NCBI RefSeq assembly: GCF_020178975.1 | Contig: NZ_JAHXBU010000094.1 | Span: 248,001 to 312,000, forward strand | From: Cesiribacter sp. SM1 | GTDB lineage: Bacteria > Bacteroidota > Bacteroidia > Cytophagales > Cyclobacteriaceae | Direction of reading: 5' to 3' | Length of the DNA stretch: 64,000 nucleotides | Position numbers and translations under genes: made by a program | The notes under the pieces: model-generated | Database searches by the model: none | Told to the model about the DNA's origin: nothing | Seen by the model: only the letters and a program-made list of their open reading frames with translations | Shown: positions 44,586 to 53,317 of the stretch, one piece after another | How the letters are laid out: each line of letters starts with the position of its first letter | Position numbering within the stretch: the first letter of the stretch is position 1

Positions 44586-44685
44586 TATCGGCACAGACAT
44601 AAAAAAAGAAAAGCCATAGTGTTCTTTCGAACCATGGCTTTTCTTTTCTATAAGTATCAGACCAGGCTTATTTTCTGTGCCGATA
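44586..44685. other. Nested inverted repeats (terminator or structured leader RNA)
   Basis: An outer pair of perfect 12-bp arms (TATCGGCACAGA at 44586-44597, TCTGTGCCGATA at 44674-44685) encloses the strong terminator hairpin at 44601-44648. On the minus strand the outer stem is followed by ATTTTTTC, and a competing stem CAGGCT / AGCCTG overlaps its first arm. It lies after the M1 peptidase stop and before the MATE start. The alternative pairings look like a switch, but this is not a recognised riboswitch class. Confidence 0.55.
44601..44648 (-). terminator. Intrinsic terminator of the M1 peptidase gene
   Basis: A long stem (AAAAGAAAAGCCAT / ATGGCTTTTCTTTT) extends through GTTC-GAAA-GAAC, a GNRA tetraloop, on the minus strand, and ends in a run of Ts. 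It lies about 50 bp past the stop. Confidence 0.85.
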
Positions 44686-44696
44686 GCCTGTTTTAT

Positions 44697-47036
44697 CTAA
44701 GGGCGGCGGCTACGCTCGCTATTACTGCGCTGCATAGGGTTTGTACCGGAGCTACCACGTGGCGCCTGCTGCTGTTTGAACAGTTCAAAGCGGCTGGGGC
44801 GGTCCTGAGCTGGCCAGTAGTTATTGTCTTCGTCCACATCGGCTGTTTCGCGCCATGGATCAAGTACAATGGTTTCTACAGGCTTACTCCTGGCAAATAC
44901 CTTGGTAACCTTGTTTTCGTTTTGGCGCCAGATTTCAGCAGGGATGTATTGTACCTCATTGGTGCCGTCGGCATAATTCCACTGAATTACAATTGGCATT
45001 ACCAGGCCACCATTGTTGCGGAAGGTCAATTCATAGAAGTGCCATTTTGCATCAAGTATGGCAAGCTCTTCTTTGCTTAGAGACTTGCGGTACTGCTCGT
45101 AAGATGCTATGTCCTGCTTGCTTACTGCAAACTCGTTGTAGCTGTTGTAGAAATCGCGCAGGGCAGGGTTGTTCTCTACTGCCGTTTTAGGTACCGATTT
45201 TTCGTTACGGGTACGGGCAATGTGGTTAGCATTCCGCTGGTCCAGCTCCTGCTTCAGCACATTTTCTACACGGGGATCCTGCGTATTCATCTGGAAGTAC
45301 TTCACATCATCCAGCGCTATATCTACGTGATCGGTCGTGTAGAACCAGCCTTTCCAGTACCAGTCCAGGTCTACACCTGAGGCGTCTTCCATGGTGCGGA
45401 AGAAATCTTCTGGGGTAGGATGCTTAAAGGCCCAGCGCTGGGCGTAGGTTTTAAATGCAAAATCGAACAGCTCACGGCCCATTACCGTCTCACGCAGAAT
45501 GTTAAGGGCTGTAGCAGGTTTGCCATAGGCATTATTGCCAAACTGCAGCACCTGCTCGGAGTTAGTCATGATGGGGCGCTGGGTATCTTTGGCACTATTC
45601 ATGTAAGGCACAATTTTGTGTGCAGGGCCACGGCTGCTGGGGTAATCGCGCTGCCACTCCTGCTCTGCCAGAAACTGCACAAAGGTATTCAGGCCTTCGT
45701 CCATCCAGGTCCACTGGCGCTCATCAGAGTTAACAATCATCGGGAAGAAGTTATGCCCTACTTCGTGGATGATTACGGAGATCATTCCATATTTAATACG
45801 CTCGCTGTAGGTACCATCTTTTGCAGGTCTGCCATAGTTAAAGCAGATCATGGGGTACTCCATACCATTGCTGGCCTCTACAGAAATAGCCACCGGGTAG
45901 GGATAAGGAACAGTATACTTGCTGTAAACACGCAGGGTGTGCGCCACAGCTTCGGTAGAGTACTGCTCATACAGCGGGTTGGCTTCTTTTGGGTAGTAGC
46001 TCATGGCCATTACCGTTTTGCCACCAACCTCTACGCCCATAGCATCCCATATATATTTGCGGCTGCTGCCAAAGGCAAAGTCACGCACACTATCGGCATG
46101 GTATACCCATGTTTTGGTGTCTTTTGCCTTAGTTTTCTCTTTCTTCTCCGCATCTTTCTGGCTTACAATAATTACCGGCTTAGAAGATGTTCTGGCTTTT
46201 GCAAACAGCTGCTGCTGCTCTTTAGTCAGCACCTCTTCAGGGTTTTGCAACACGCCTGTTGCAGCTATAATATGGTCTGATGGCACCGTAATGCGCACCT
46301 TGTAGTTACCAAAAGGCAGTGCAAACTCACCTCTGCCCAGGAACTGCTTGTGCTGCCAGCCCTGAAAATCGGAATACACAGCCATGCGTGGAAACCACTG
46401 GGCAATGGTGTAGAGGTAATTGCCATCTTCAGGGAAGTACTCATAACCACCACGGTCGCTCAGTATGCCGCGGTCGTTAATATTGTACCACCATTCTACA
46501 TTAAAGCTCATTTTTTCACCTGGCTTCAGGGGCTTGGCAAGGTCTACACGCATCATGGTTTTGTTAATGGTGTAAGGGAGCTCGCTGCCGTTGGCTTCGG
46601 TTACTTTCTGAATCTTGAAACCACCATCGAAACCATAGCCAATAATGCTGCGCAGGCTGCCTATGGTCATTTTATCTTCTATGCTGTTGGTTTCTGTACT
46701 GTACGTGTCAGAACTGATGGCCCGCATGTTCTGATCTAGCTGCAGCCAGAGGTAGTGCAGATCATCCGGCGAATTGTTGTAGTAGGTAATGGTTTCCTTA
46801 CCGGTAATTCGCTGGGTATCGTCGTGCAGGGTAACTTCAATATCGTAATCGGCACGCTGCTGCCAGTACTGGTGGCCAGGTGCACCAGAAGCGGTGCGGT
46901 AAACATTAGGGGAGCGCAGCTCACTGTCGAGCTGCTCAAATTTTCTTTTGTACACATTCTCTTCCTGTTGCTCCTGCGCAAATGCCGTGAGGCTTGCACT
47001 CATCACCAGGGCAAGAACAGCCCATCTTTTTATCAT
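44697..47036 (-). CDS. M1 family zinc metallopeptidase, secreted
   Basis: From ATG 47036 the product has 779 residues with a signal peptide (VLALVMSASLTAFA). An extension to 47093 would precede that signal and overlap the next gene. The gluzincin site is complete: HEVGH (His424, His428) followed by the third zinc ligand Glu447 in WMDEGLNTF, an HExxH-18-E spacing. The substrate-binding loop preceding it is SNGMEYPMICF, a variant of the GAMEN exopeptidase motif. The N-terminal beta domain (about 35-260) and the C-terminal part fit an aminopeptidase-N relative found in Bacteroidota. The end is basic (RSNSERSRRP). It forms a cluster with HupE/UreJ-like and DUF6702 genes. Confidence 0.92.
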   Translation of the reverse strand: MIKRWAVLALVMSASLTAFAQEQQEENVYKRKFEQLDSELRSPNVYRTASGAPGHQYWQQRADYDIEVTLHDDTQRITGKETITYYNNSPDDLHYLWLQLDQNMRAISSDTYSTETNSIEDKMTIGSLRSIIGYGFDGGFKIQKVTEANGSELPYTINKTMMRVDLAKPLKPGEKMSFNVEWWYNINDRGILSDRGGYEYFPEDGNYLYTIAQWFPRMAVYSDFQGWQHKQFLGRGEFALPFGNYKVRITVPSDHIIAATGVLQNPEEVLTKEQQQLFAKARTSSKPVIIVSQKDAEKKEKTKAKDTKTWVYHADSVRDFAFGSSRKYIWDAMGVEVGGKTVMAMSYYPKEANPLYEQYSTEAVAHTLRVYSKYTVPYPYPVAISVEASNGMEYPMICFNYGRPAKDGTYSERIKYGMISVIIHEVGHNFFPMIVNSDERQWTWMDEGLNTFVQFLAEQEWQRDYPSSRGPAHKIVPYMNSAKDTQRPIMTNSEQVLQFGNNAYGKPATALNILRETVMGRELFDFAFKTYAQRWAFKHPTPEDFFRTMEDASGVDLDWYWKGWFYTTDHVDIALDDVKYFQMNTQDPRVENVLKQELDQRNANHIARTRNEKSVPKTAVENNPALRDFYNSYNEFAVSKQDIASYEQYRKSLSKEELAILDAKWHFYELTFRNNGGLVMPIVIQWNYADGTNEVQYIPAEIWRQNENKVTKVFARSKPVETIVLDPWRETADVDEDNNYWPAQDRPSRFELFKQQQAPRGSSGTNPMQRSNSERSRRP

Positions 47037-47086
47037 ATCAGTTTGTATAATAATTCGCAATAACCAATTTAGTAACGAAAAACAGA

Positions 47087-47677
47087 TTACCAAATTTTAT
47101 TTTGGAGCATGAGCATAAAAGCCATGCCTACAATGGTAGCCGATACCCCCAGGGTCCATTCCCGCTTGCTTACACCGGCTACTACCACAATAAGGCCGGC
47201 AACCAGTAAAAAGAACAACACAATTACCACCTGGCCCAGCTCTATTCCAAGGTTGTAAGCCAGTAGCGGCTCAACCACTGAGGCCCTTCGGCCTACCATC
47301 GCCACCAGTTCTCTGGCCAGACCCAGGCCGTGTATCAGGCCAAAAGTAAAGGCATAAAAATAATTTAGATGGATTTTGCTGGCTGGAGAAGAAAAATCGG
47401 GCTGCCGGCGAAAAACATTACTGGCAGCTGTGATAAGAATGGTAACCGGAATCAGAAACTCTACCCAGGCAGCATTTGCCCTGAAAACATCAAAAGCAGA
47501 CAGTGCCAATGTTACCGAATGCCCCAGGGTAAAGGCAGTTACTAAAATCAGCACTTTTCTCCAGTCACGTAGCGTATACAAGGCACTAAGTGCAAGAATG
47601 AATAAAATATGATCTAAGGCCCTGAAATTTAAAATATGCCCAACTCCCAGCTGAAAGTACATTTGAAAAGTACTCAT
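47087..47677 (-). CDS. HupE/UreJ-like membrane protein
   Basis: This 196-residue protein has about six membrane helices and the family pattern of HupE/UreJ: GVGHILNFRALDHILFILAL in the first helix, FTLGHSVTLALSAF in the third, and FTFGLIHGLGLARELV. The conserved His and Asp in these helices are thought to bind Ni or other metal ions. Many relatives are nickel or cobalt permeases of hydrogenase and urease operons, but neither enzyme is here. In Bacteroidota this version travels with a DUF6702 protein and an M1 peptidase, as in this window. The start is divergent from the DUF6702 gene. Confidence 0.87.
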   Translation of the reverse strand: MSTFQMYFQLGVGHILNFRALDHILFILALSALYTLRDWRKVLILVTAFTLGHSVTLALSAFDVFRANAAWVEFLIPVTILITAASNVFRRQPDFSSPASKIHLNYFYAFTFGLIHGLGLARELVAMVGRRASVVEPLLAYNLGIELGQVVIVLFFLLVAGLIVVVAGVSKREWTLGVSATIVGMAFMLMLQNKIW

Positions 47678-47792
47678 ACACCAAACTCGTATTTTTAAAA
47701 GGAATTTGCAAAATTACGGCTTTCGCGGAATTTCAGTACTTATTTTCTGTGTTAAAGTTAAGTTTGGTCCTGATTTTGCAAATAAAGGCTAT

Positions 47793-48272
47793 ATGATACT
47801 CAATTACCTGTTTCTCCTGATTGTTGGCTGGTTTCATCCTTTGCACCTTAGCGTAAGCGAAGTGGTGCTGAACCCTAAAAGCGGCAGCCTGGAAATTTCT
47901 CATCGCATTTTTCTGGACGACCTGGAGGCAGACCTGCAGGAGCGCTATGGAAATCAAATTGACCTGATAAACCCATCGGACCCTGCGCTTGTGCAGGAGC
48001 TGGTGGGCAGTTATTTAAACCAGCATTTCAGGCTACAGGTAAACGGAAAAGCTGTGCAGGCCCAATACCTGGGCTTTGAGGTGGAAGAAGATGCCATCTG
48101 GGCTTATATGGAAGTACCTAAGGTAAGGCAGCTCAGCAGCATTAATGTGCACAACAGCCTTTTCTTTAAGCGCTTTAACGACCAGGTAAACCTTGTAAAT
48201 GTAAAAGTGGGCAGTAAGATCCAGAGCATGCGTCTGCAAACTGATAATGACAACGGCACTCTTAAGTGGTAG
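47793..48272 (+). CDS. DUF6702 family secreted protein
   Basis: From ATG 47793 the product has 159 residues beginning MILNYLFLLIVGWFHPLHLS; the 29-codon extension to 47706 is not typical. The short hydrophobic N-terminus should be a signal peptide or anchor, ending just before HPLHLSVSEV. The core HPLHLSVSEVVLNPKSGSLEISHRIFLDDLE is the DUF6702 signature. It is beta-rich with no cysteines. It is divergent from the HupE-like gene across 115 bp, and the pair recurs in many Bacteroidota genomes. The function is unknown. Confidence 0.85.
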   Translation: MILNYLFLLIVGWFHPLHLSVSEVVLNPKSGSLEISHRIFLDDLEADLQERYGNQIDLINPSDPALVQELVGSYLNQHFRLQVNGKAVQAQYLGFEVEEDAIWAYMEVPKVRQLSSINVHNSLFFKRFNDQVNLVNVKVGSKIQSMRLQTDNDNGTLKW

Positions 48273-48275
48273 CCG

Positions 48276-48854
48276 CTACTCTTCTTCATCAACACCAGCA
48301 ACATTGGCAAATATGGCCTGGGCAAGTTCCTGCCACTGCCTGCCATCGTGGCGCAGCAGCGTAAGGCCCTGCACCTGCCAGTCAGCCTTAAACTCCTTTT
48401 CCCTGTACTCCTCCCATGCTTCCTTAAATCGCTCTTTCTTCAAGTCCCTGAAAGCAAGCGTTATGTGCGGATGGAAGGGTTTTTTCTTATAATCAGCATT
48501 GAATACATTGAAACCACGCTTCATAAGTTCGTGCACATCTGACTGCAGGCGGCTTAGCGTAGCGTTGGGTACTACGTGCAGAAACAGCACCCTGGGCGGA
48601 AAAGCCCCATAACCGTCTATATCGATGTTGAAAGATTTGTAGCCTTCCGCCAACTCCTGCAGCGATGCGATCACTGCTTTCTCCCGGTTTTGCTTAAGCT
48701 CAAATGGCATGTGCAGGGTAATGTGAGCAGGAGAGTTCAGCGAAGCTTTGCTACCGTAGGTATCGCGCATGTGCTCCTTAAGGGCCCAGGCTTCCGAGCG
48801 GAGGGGCTCAGCGGGTACTAGCGCTATGAAGTATAAATTTTCTTGAACCGGCAT
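48276..48854 (-). CDS. 2H phosphoesterase, 2'-5' RNA ligase (LigT) family
   Basis: The 192-residue protein has the two HxTx-type motifs that define the 2H superfamily: HITLHMPFEL at about residue 45 and HPHITLAFRDL at about 128. The pair of histidines makes a bilobed active site that cleaves 2',3'-cyclic phosphates or 2'-5' linkages. The length is a little above the ThpR norm (about 180). It meets the DUF6702 gene tail to tail with 3 bp between them. The biological substrate of this bacterial group is not established. Confidence 0.9.
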   Translation of the reverse strand: MPVQENLYFIALVPAEPLRSEAWALKEHMRDTYGSKASLNSPAHITLHMPFELKQNREKAVIASLQELAEGYKSFNIDIDGYGAFPPRVLFLHVVPNATLSRLQSDVHELMKRGFNVFNADYKKKPFHPHITLAFRDLKKERFKEAWEEYREKEFKADWQVQGLTLLRHDGRQWQELAQAIFANVAGVDEEE

Positions 48855-48889
48855 GGTAAATTTTACGCCCTTTGGTAAATAAGGGTTAT

Positions 48890-48918
48890 AGAAAAAGCCA
48901 CCCTTTTTGGGGTGGCCT
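48890..48918 (-). terminator. Intrinsic terminator of the outer-membrane barrel gene
   Basis: On the minus strand GCCACCC-CAAAAA-GGGTGGC is followed by TTTTTC. It lies about 70 bp past the stop at 48985. Confidence 0.85.
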
Positions 48919-48984
48919 GTACTGCTTTGCTTAGCGCACTTATTTGATGCCTGTAAGCAGCTTTATAAGTCAAGTTCTTGTTGC

Positions 48985-49620
48985 TTATAGAAAGAAGCTG
49001 ATCCCCAAAGATACATTATTGAAATTTGGGCCTACCTGAACGGTTTCGTTAGGATCACTCTTCGTATCTGCATATTTACCTTTTATGCCAGCTGTAGTAC
49101 GGCTGTATTGCAGCAGGTTAGCCTGAAAGTCAATTCCCACATGTTCTCCTACACGGATTGTAACACCTGGTGCCAGCGATGCAGTAAAAGCGCGGTTTCT
49201 GAAATCTGACCCGGCAAGATCATCGCCTCCTGAGCGCCCCCAGCCAAAGCCCAGTGAGCCCTGCATATAAAAGCCTGCCCATTCATTCAAAGAAAAGTAC
49301 TTTCTTCCATAAGGAGCAAGGGTAAACATATCTTGAGCACTTTTACCTGACAGATCAGTGTCATTGATAAAAGCTGAATGCATATACGATACCTGCATAC
49401 CCGCCTCAAAGTCGTCTGCCAGAAATGTACCTATTCTTGGAGAGATAGTTACAGTTTTTGCAGTTGCGGTTGCCGAACCATAGTAACCCAGATAGTCAAC
49501 CTGATCTTTACTGTAAGAAAAGCTTCCTCCCAACACAGTTGTTCCAGCACTAAACTGAGCATAAGCGCTGCTGGTAAAGCCAATAGTAGCCACCAGGGCA
49601 GCAAACAACATCTTTTTCAT
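48985..49620 (-). CDS. Small outer-membrane beta-barrel protein
   Basis: The 211-residue protein has a signal peptide (MLFAALVATIGFTSSAYA) and alternating strands typical of an eight-stranded barrel (GTTVLGGSFSYSKDQVDY; ISPRIGTFLADDFEAGMQVSY; YMQGSLGFGWG). It ends VSLGISFFL, a C-terminal strand with terminal aromatic and hydrophobic residues as needed for BAM insertion. It resembles the OMP_b-brl / porin-like group, which have structural roles or unknown roles. It is a single gene with its own terminator. Confidence 0.83.
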   Translation of the reverse strand: MKKMLFAALVATIGFTSSAYAQFSAGTTVLGGSFSYSKDQVDYLGYYGSATATAKTVTISPRIGTFLADDFEAGMQVSYMHSAFINDTDLSGKSAQDMFTLAPYGRKYFSLNEWAGFYMQGSLGFGWGRSGGDDLAGSDFRNRAFTASLAPGVTIRVGEHVGIDFQANLLQYSRTTAGIKGKYADTKSDPNETVQVGPNFNNVSLGISFFL

Positions 49621-49759
49621 CTTCTAATTTATAAGTAGTTTGATGCTGCAAGTAACCATCAATTAACAATACAAAATAAACCGCAAGTGCGTAAAAACGG
49701 TGGCACGTAAGGTTGTTGTTCTATTTAAAGCCAATTTCAATGATGCCACTTTAAAAAAA

Positions 49760-49803
49760 TTATCCCGGCAACAACAACTGGTACATTGTTATTACCGGGA
49801 TAA
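49760..49803 (-). terminator. Intrinsic terminator of the PorT-type gene
   Basis: A 9-bp stem (TTATCCCGG / CCGGGATAA) with inner pairing AACAAC / GTTATT is followed on the minus strand by TTTTTTT. It lies about 35 bp past the stop. Confidence 0.88.
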
Positions 49804-49836
49804 ACAAACAGACAAACTGCCTGCCTTAGATCAGCA

Positions 49837-50550
49837 TTAATTTCCTAACAGGTAAATCACAGACAGTGTAAGGAATTTATTACGTTCCTTTTCATTTGCG
49901 TCCATTTCATTGTAAATATCTTTCCAGACAAGTGTATATCTGGCGTCAACTAAAAAGTTTTTACCAGCTACCGGAAGCATAACACCACCACCAAAGGAGG
50001 CACCTACTTCAAAGCGGTTTGCATGTTCTTTACTTACCTCTACAAAATCTTCTGTTTCAATTTGGTCGTATTCCTTTACAAACTTTACTTCCAGATCGTA
50101 AGCAAAGGGCTGGGTAACTTCATTTTCGGTGTAGTTTCCTTTTCCTTCATACCTGCCACTTAGCCAGTAGCTGAGTGTAGGTCCGGCGTTTACATAGGCT
50201 TTTACAACGCTGCCAAAAGTGCCTCTTAGCAACAGTGGCATGTCAATATAATTAGTCTTGAAGGTTTCCTCTTCTGTACCGTTCATAGTTGAGGTACCCA
50301 AATCATACTTGTACCCTTTTTGTGAAAAGGAAATTTCAGGCGCAAAAGAAAGCATCTTCGTAAACCTGATATTAGAAGCAACACCAACATTTAAACCTGC
50401 AGCATATCCTATTCCATCTTCTACTTTATTCTCCCTTTCTCCAAGGTTCATGGTGGCAACATTCACACCCACTTTAGGCCCAATCTGTATCTGAGCCTGC
50501 GCCAGTGCGGCTGTTCCAGCCAGCACCAACGTTAGAAACACCTTTTTCAT
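49837..50550 (-). CDS. PorT-type outer-membrane beta-barrel protein
   Basis: The 237-residue protein has a signal peptide (MKKVFLTLVLAGTAALAQA) and the OMP_b-brl_2 opening IQIGPKVGVNVATM. AAGLNVGVASNIRFTKMLSFAPEISFSQKGYKYD follows the pattern of the PorT family. It ends LTLSVIYLLGN, a standard last strand. PorT itself is linked with type IX secretion in Porphyromonas, but the family is broad and most members have no known role. It is separated from the neighbouring barrel gene by its own terminator. Confidence 0.83.
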   Translation of the reverse strand: MKKVFLTLVLAGTAALAQAQIQIGPKVGVNVATMNLGERENKVEDGIGYAAGLNVGVASNIRFTKMLSFAPEISFSQKGYKYDLGTSTMNGTEEETFKTNYIDMPLLLRGTFGSVVKAYVNAGPTLSYWLSGRYEGKGNYTENEVTQPFAYDLEVKFVKEYDQIETEDFVEVSKEHANRFEVGASFGGGVMLPVAGKNFLVDARYTLVWKDIYNEMDANEKERNKFLTLSVIYLLGN

Positions 50551-50789
50551 TTGATTATTGTTGAGAAGTTTGATCCTACAATAATAGGCTTAAACTACCA
50601 TCAATAGTACAGGTGTGTAAGAAGAATAATAATATTACAAAAAATCAATTCTGTACAATTGGGGCAGGCTCAACAAAATACAGATGAAGCGCGCTTCCGC
50701 TCTTTTAGCTGGTACACAGGCAAATGCACTTATTAAAATCAGTAGCTGTGGATACGCTGGTGGTGTACAAAAAAATTAAATAGCTGTTG

Positions 50790-51554
50790 TTAAAATTCTT
50801 CGAATAATGTCTCATCCACATTTTCCGAAACATTGATATCAGTGATCTGGCGCTCACCCCTGTTTTCGGAAAGCAGGATGTTGCCATGCTGCTGGTAGTC
50901 CTGCCAGGGCGACATAAAATTAGGCGTATCCATGGCTGCATTTTCATAATAGGCCCAGGCCTTTACCAGGCTATCAGCAGGGTCTATGTACACCCTGTAC
51001 TTATTCTGAGGTGTATAGCCAACTTCTTTAAAACGCAGCTCCAATACTTCGGCCTCTTTCCCTCCTGCCAGTGTATCTTTACCAGCATAGGTAAGGGTTA
51101 CGCCGCTGTCTTTTAGCTTATAAGGCATAACAAGCCAGTAGCTGTCGTTTACCCAGATCTGCCTGCCCTTGTCTATCCACTCCTTACGCTCCTGCTCGTC
51201 GGTTATTTCCCGGCCCCCAACCTGCACCCGGCCCTGCTCATCATTTACGTTTATCAGGTATGTATTATTTTCTTTGGGCACTTCTATACGTACCCTGCCA
51301 GTGTGCTTATCCCACAACAGCTTACGGTTGCCAAAGAAATTCCAGCCAATGTAACGGGTATTATCCCAGGCTTCACGACCACCCTGTGCCTTCATCACGG
51401 CATCGGCCCAAACAATGGCAAGGCTGTCAGAACCTTCACGGTCAAAACCTTCGGCAGCAGGGTTGTTCCCTCCTGCCCGGTTTGCCATGTTACTATTGGA
51501 GTCACCACAGGATAATAAAGCGAGTGGGAGAATGAGGTACATCAGCTTTTTCAT
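50790..51554 (-). CDS. LolA-like lipoprotein, function unknown
   Basis: The 254-residue protein has a short lipoprotein signal (YLILPLALLSC, Cys16) followed by an Asn/Gly/Ala linker. The mature domain is a beta-rich half-barrel (WNFFGNRKLLWDKHTGRVRIEV; YLINVNDEQGRVQVGGREI) resembling the LolA/LolB fold and a DUF6503-like family. It could bind a lipid or hydrophobic ligand at the membrane. No partners are encoded nearby. The family name is tentative. Confidence 0.7.
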   Translation of the reverse strand: MKKLMYLILPLALLSCGDSNSNMANRAGGNNPAAEGFDREGSDSLAIVWADAVMKAQGGREAWDNTRYIGWNFFGNRKLLWDKHTGRVRIEVPKENNTYLINVNDEQGRVQVGGREITDEQERKEWIDKGRQIWVNDSYWLVMPYKLKDSGVTLTYAGKDTLAGGKEAEVLELRFKEVGYTPQNKYRVYIDPADSLVKAWAYYENAAMDTPNFMSPWQDYQQHGNILLSENRGERQITDINVSENVDETLFEEF

Positions 51555-51624
51555 GGGTAAAAGCTACAAAAATTGCTGCATATCACAGCAAAGGCTCATT
51601 CCTTTCTTAATCTAAATCTGGAGA

Positions 51625-52260
51625 CTATAAACTGCCTGTCGGTTCTTTAAAAAGCTCTCTCCAGCTCCTGCGGCCTTTCTCTGTAAGGTATGGATAAAGC
51701 AACGCCATGCACATACGGGCATAATAAGCTGCTTTTTCATCTTCAGGGCCTTTGTATAGCAGCGCTGCCTCAGAGAGCCAGAAATCACTGATGCAATAGA
51801 GCTGGGGTAAAATATAACGATCATAATGTCCGCTCTCCGGCTCCGACATTAGCTCACCCACCTGCACCAGCGCCTGCAGGATAAATGAATATTCCTGGCG
51901 GCGGTGGTCATAATTTTGCCTGAACTGCTCCAGGATTGTCGGGTACTTCCGCAGCATGTGTACAAGGTCCAGCATAATAAACTGGTAGCGCTGCTGAATC
52001 TGGTAGCTGTTCAGCAGGGCTTCCCAAATTAGCTCCAGCCATAGCTTGGGCTGCGGAGTTTCTTCTATCTTAGCATTCAATTCTTTTATTAGTCTGTTGA
52101 GCAGTCCCTGCACAAGACTATCCCGATTTGGGAAATGGTAGGTAAGATTACCCACACTCATGCGTGCCCCGGCTGCTACTGCACGCATGCTTACCGAGGC
52201 TATTCCCTTATTATTAAATAAGGTCAGGGCTGTGTCCAAAATCCTGTCTTGAGTACTCAT
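51625..52260 (-). CDS. TetR-family transcriptional regulator
   Basis: From ATG 52260 (a GTG at 52266 adds 2 residues) the product has 211 residues. The N-terminal 50 hold the TetR helix-turn-helix (RILDTALTLFNNKGIASVSMRAVAAGARMSVGNLTYHFPNRDSLV), and the rest is a helical ligand and dimer domain (ELIWEALLNSYQIQQRYQFIMLD). A 43-bp palindrome lies 30 bp upstream in the region shared with the divergent VIT1-type transporter gene, so it should repress itself and the transporter. The inducer is unknown; a metal-related signal is inferred from the neighbour. Confidence 0.9.
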   Translation of the reverse strand: MSTQDRILDTALTLFNNKGIASVSMRAVAAGARMSVGNLTYHFPNRDSLVQGLLNRLIKELNAKIEETPQPKLWLELIWEALLNSYQIQQRYQFIMLDLVHMLRKYPTILEQFRQNYDHRRQEYSFILQALVQVGELMSEPESGHYDRYILPQLYCISDFWLSEAALLYKGPEDEKAAYYARMCMALLYPYLTEKGRRSWRELFKEPTGSL

Positions 52261-52290
52261 AATCACTAATATACAAAAAAATCAAGCCAC

Positions 52291-52333
52291 TAGTACCTTA
52301 GTACTAAATATCATATTTAGTACTAAGGTACTA
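52291..52333. promoter_or_regulatory. 43-bp palindromic operator of the TetR regulator
   Basis: Two perfect 21-bp arms meet at a single central C. Each arm contains the smaller palindrome TAGTAC-CTTA-GTACTA, so two overlapping operator units are arranged symmetrically. It is 30 bp from the regulator start and 199 bp from the transporter start. Confidence 0.82.
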
Positions 52334-52531
52334 CAGGAATAGTCAATGCTTCTGCGAAACTTTGTTGCCAGGCTGGCAGCTGCTCATTAGGTAAACAATT
52401 TTGTGTAACTGGAGCAAGGGTACAGCCAGGTATTTTAAGAAAATGAACCTCCTCTACCCTTAAACCAAAAGCAAATAAATCTGCAGGTCAGTATATAGCA
52501 AAAGCCATTGCCGTGCTGTAAATTGTGGACC

Positions 52532-53287
52532 ATGAGCACCGATTATCTTCCGGTAAAGCATCAAGAAGCGAACCTCCCCGGCACCAGTCTGCGCAGGATC
52601 CGGTCTGTGCAGAATTACCTGGGAGAATTTGTTTACGGAGGTATTGATGGCTCAGTTACCACCTTTGCAGTAGTAGCAGGTGCTGCCGGTGGTGGTCTGG
52701 GTGCAGATGTAATTCTGATACTGGGCTTTGCCAACCTTATTGCCGATGGTTTTGCCATGAGTGTAGGCAGCTACCTTAGCAAAAAAAGCGAACAGGATAA
52801 TTACAGCCTGCATGAGCGTACCGAGTACTGGGAAATAAATCATATGCCGGAACAGGAGCGCGAGGAGGTGCGTGAGATCATGCAGGCTAAAGGATTCAAA
52901 GGTGAGCTGCTGGAGAAAGTAGTGGAGGTGATTACCGCCGATAAAGACCGCTGGGTTGACCTGATGATGAAAGAAGAACTGGGGATGATGCGTGAAACCA
53001 AGTCTCCCCTGGCCATGGGCGCTGTTACTTTTGCCTCTTTTGTGCTGGTGGGGCTTATTCCGCTAATTACATATCTGGTTGAATTTTCTGGTACACGCCT
53101 GCAGGCAGATCCTTTCTGGCTGGCCTCCTTTCTCACAGCGCTTGCGTTTATAGGTATTGGCTACCTCAAGAGCTATGTTACCCAAACAAACCACTGGCGG
53201 GCAATGCTGGAGACCCTATTACTAGGCGGCGCAGCTGCAATGCTGGCCTACTACGTTGGCTCTCTGCTGGAGGGCTTCCTGGGATGA
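52532..53287 (+). CDS. VIT1/CCC1-family iron/manganese transporter
   Basis: From ATG 52532 the product has 251 residues (a TTG at 52508 adds 8) and five membrane helices. VIT1/CCC1 marks are [26 protein letters not shown] in helix 1 and [22 protein letters not shown] at helix 2, with conserved acidic and Met residues for metal passage. A cytoplasmic helical hook follows ([26 protein letters not shown], rich in Glu), the metal-binding domain of the family. Members move Fe2+ or Mn2+ out of the cytoplasm in exchange for protons. It is divergent from a TetR gene across a large palindrome, so expression is probably induced when that repressor releases. Confidence 0.9.
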   Translation: MSTDYLPVKHQEANLPGTSLRRIRSVQNYLGEFVYGGIDGSVTTFAVVAGAAGGGLGADVILILGFANLIADGFAMSVGSYLSKKSEQDNYSLHERTEYWEINHMPEQEREEVREIMQAKGFKGELLEKVVEVITADKDRWVDLMMKEELGMMRETKSPLAMGAVTFASFVLVGLIPLITYLVEFSGTRLQADPFWLASFLTALAFIGIGYLKSYVTQTNHWRAMLETLLLGGAAAMLAYYVGSLLEGFLG

Positions 53288-53292
53288 ACCAG

Positions 53293-53317
53293 GGGTGAAG
53301 CTCCTAACGCTTCACCC
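53293..53317 (+). terminator. Intrinsic terminator overlapping the end of the convergent M14 gene
   Basis: A 9-bp perfect stem (GGGTGAAGC / GCTTCACCC) with a 7-nt loop lies 5 bp past the VIT1-type stop and is followed by GTGCATTTTT. It also contains the stop codon (53304-53306) of the opposite gene. Confidence 0.8.

Noticed and set aside
47087-47677. Hydrogenase or urease accessory operon
   Set aside because: The HupE/UreJ-like gene is not accompanied by any hydrogenase or urease subunit or maturation gene.
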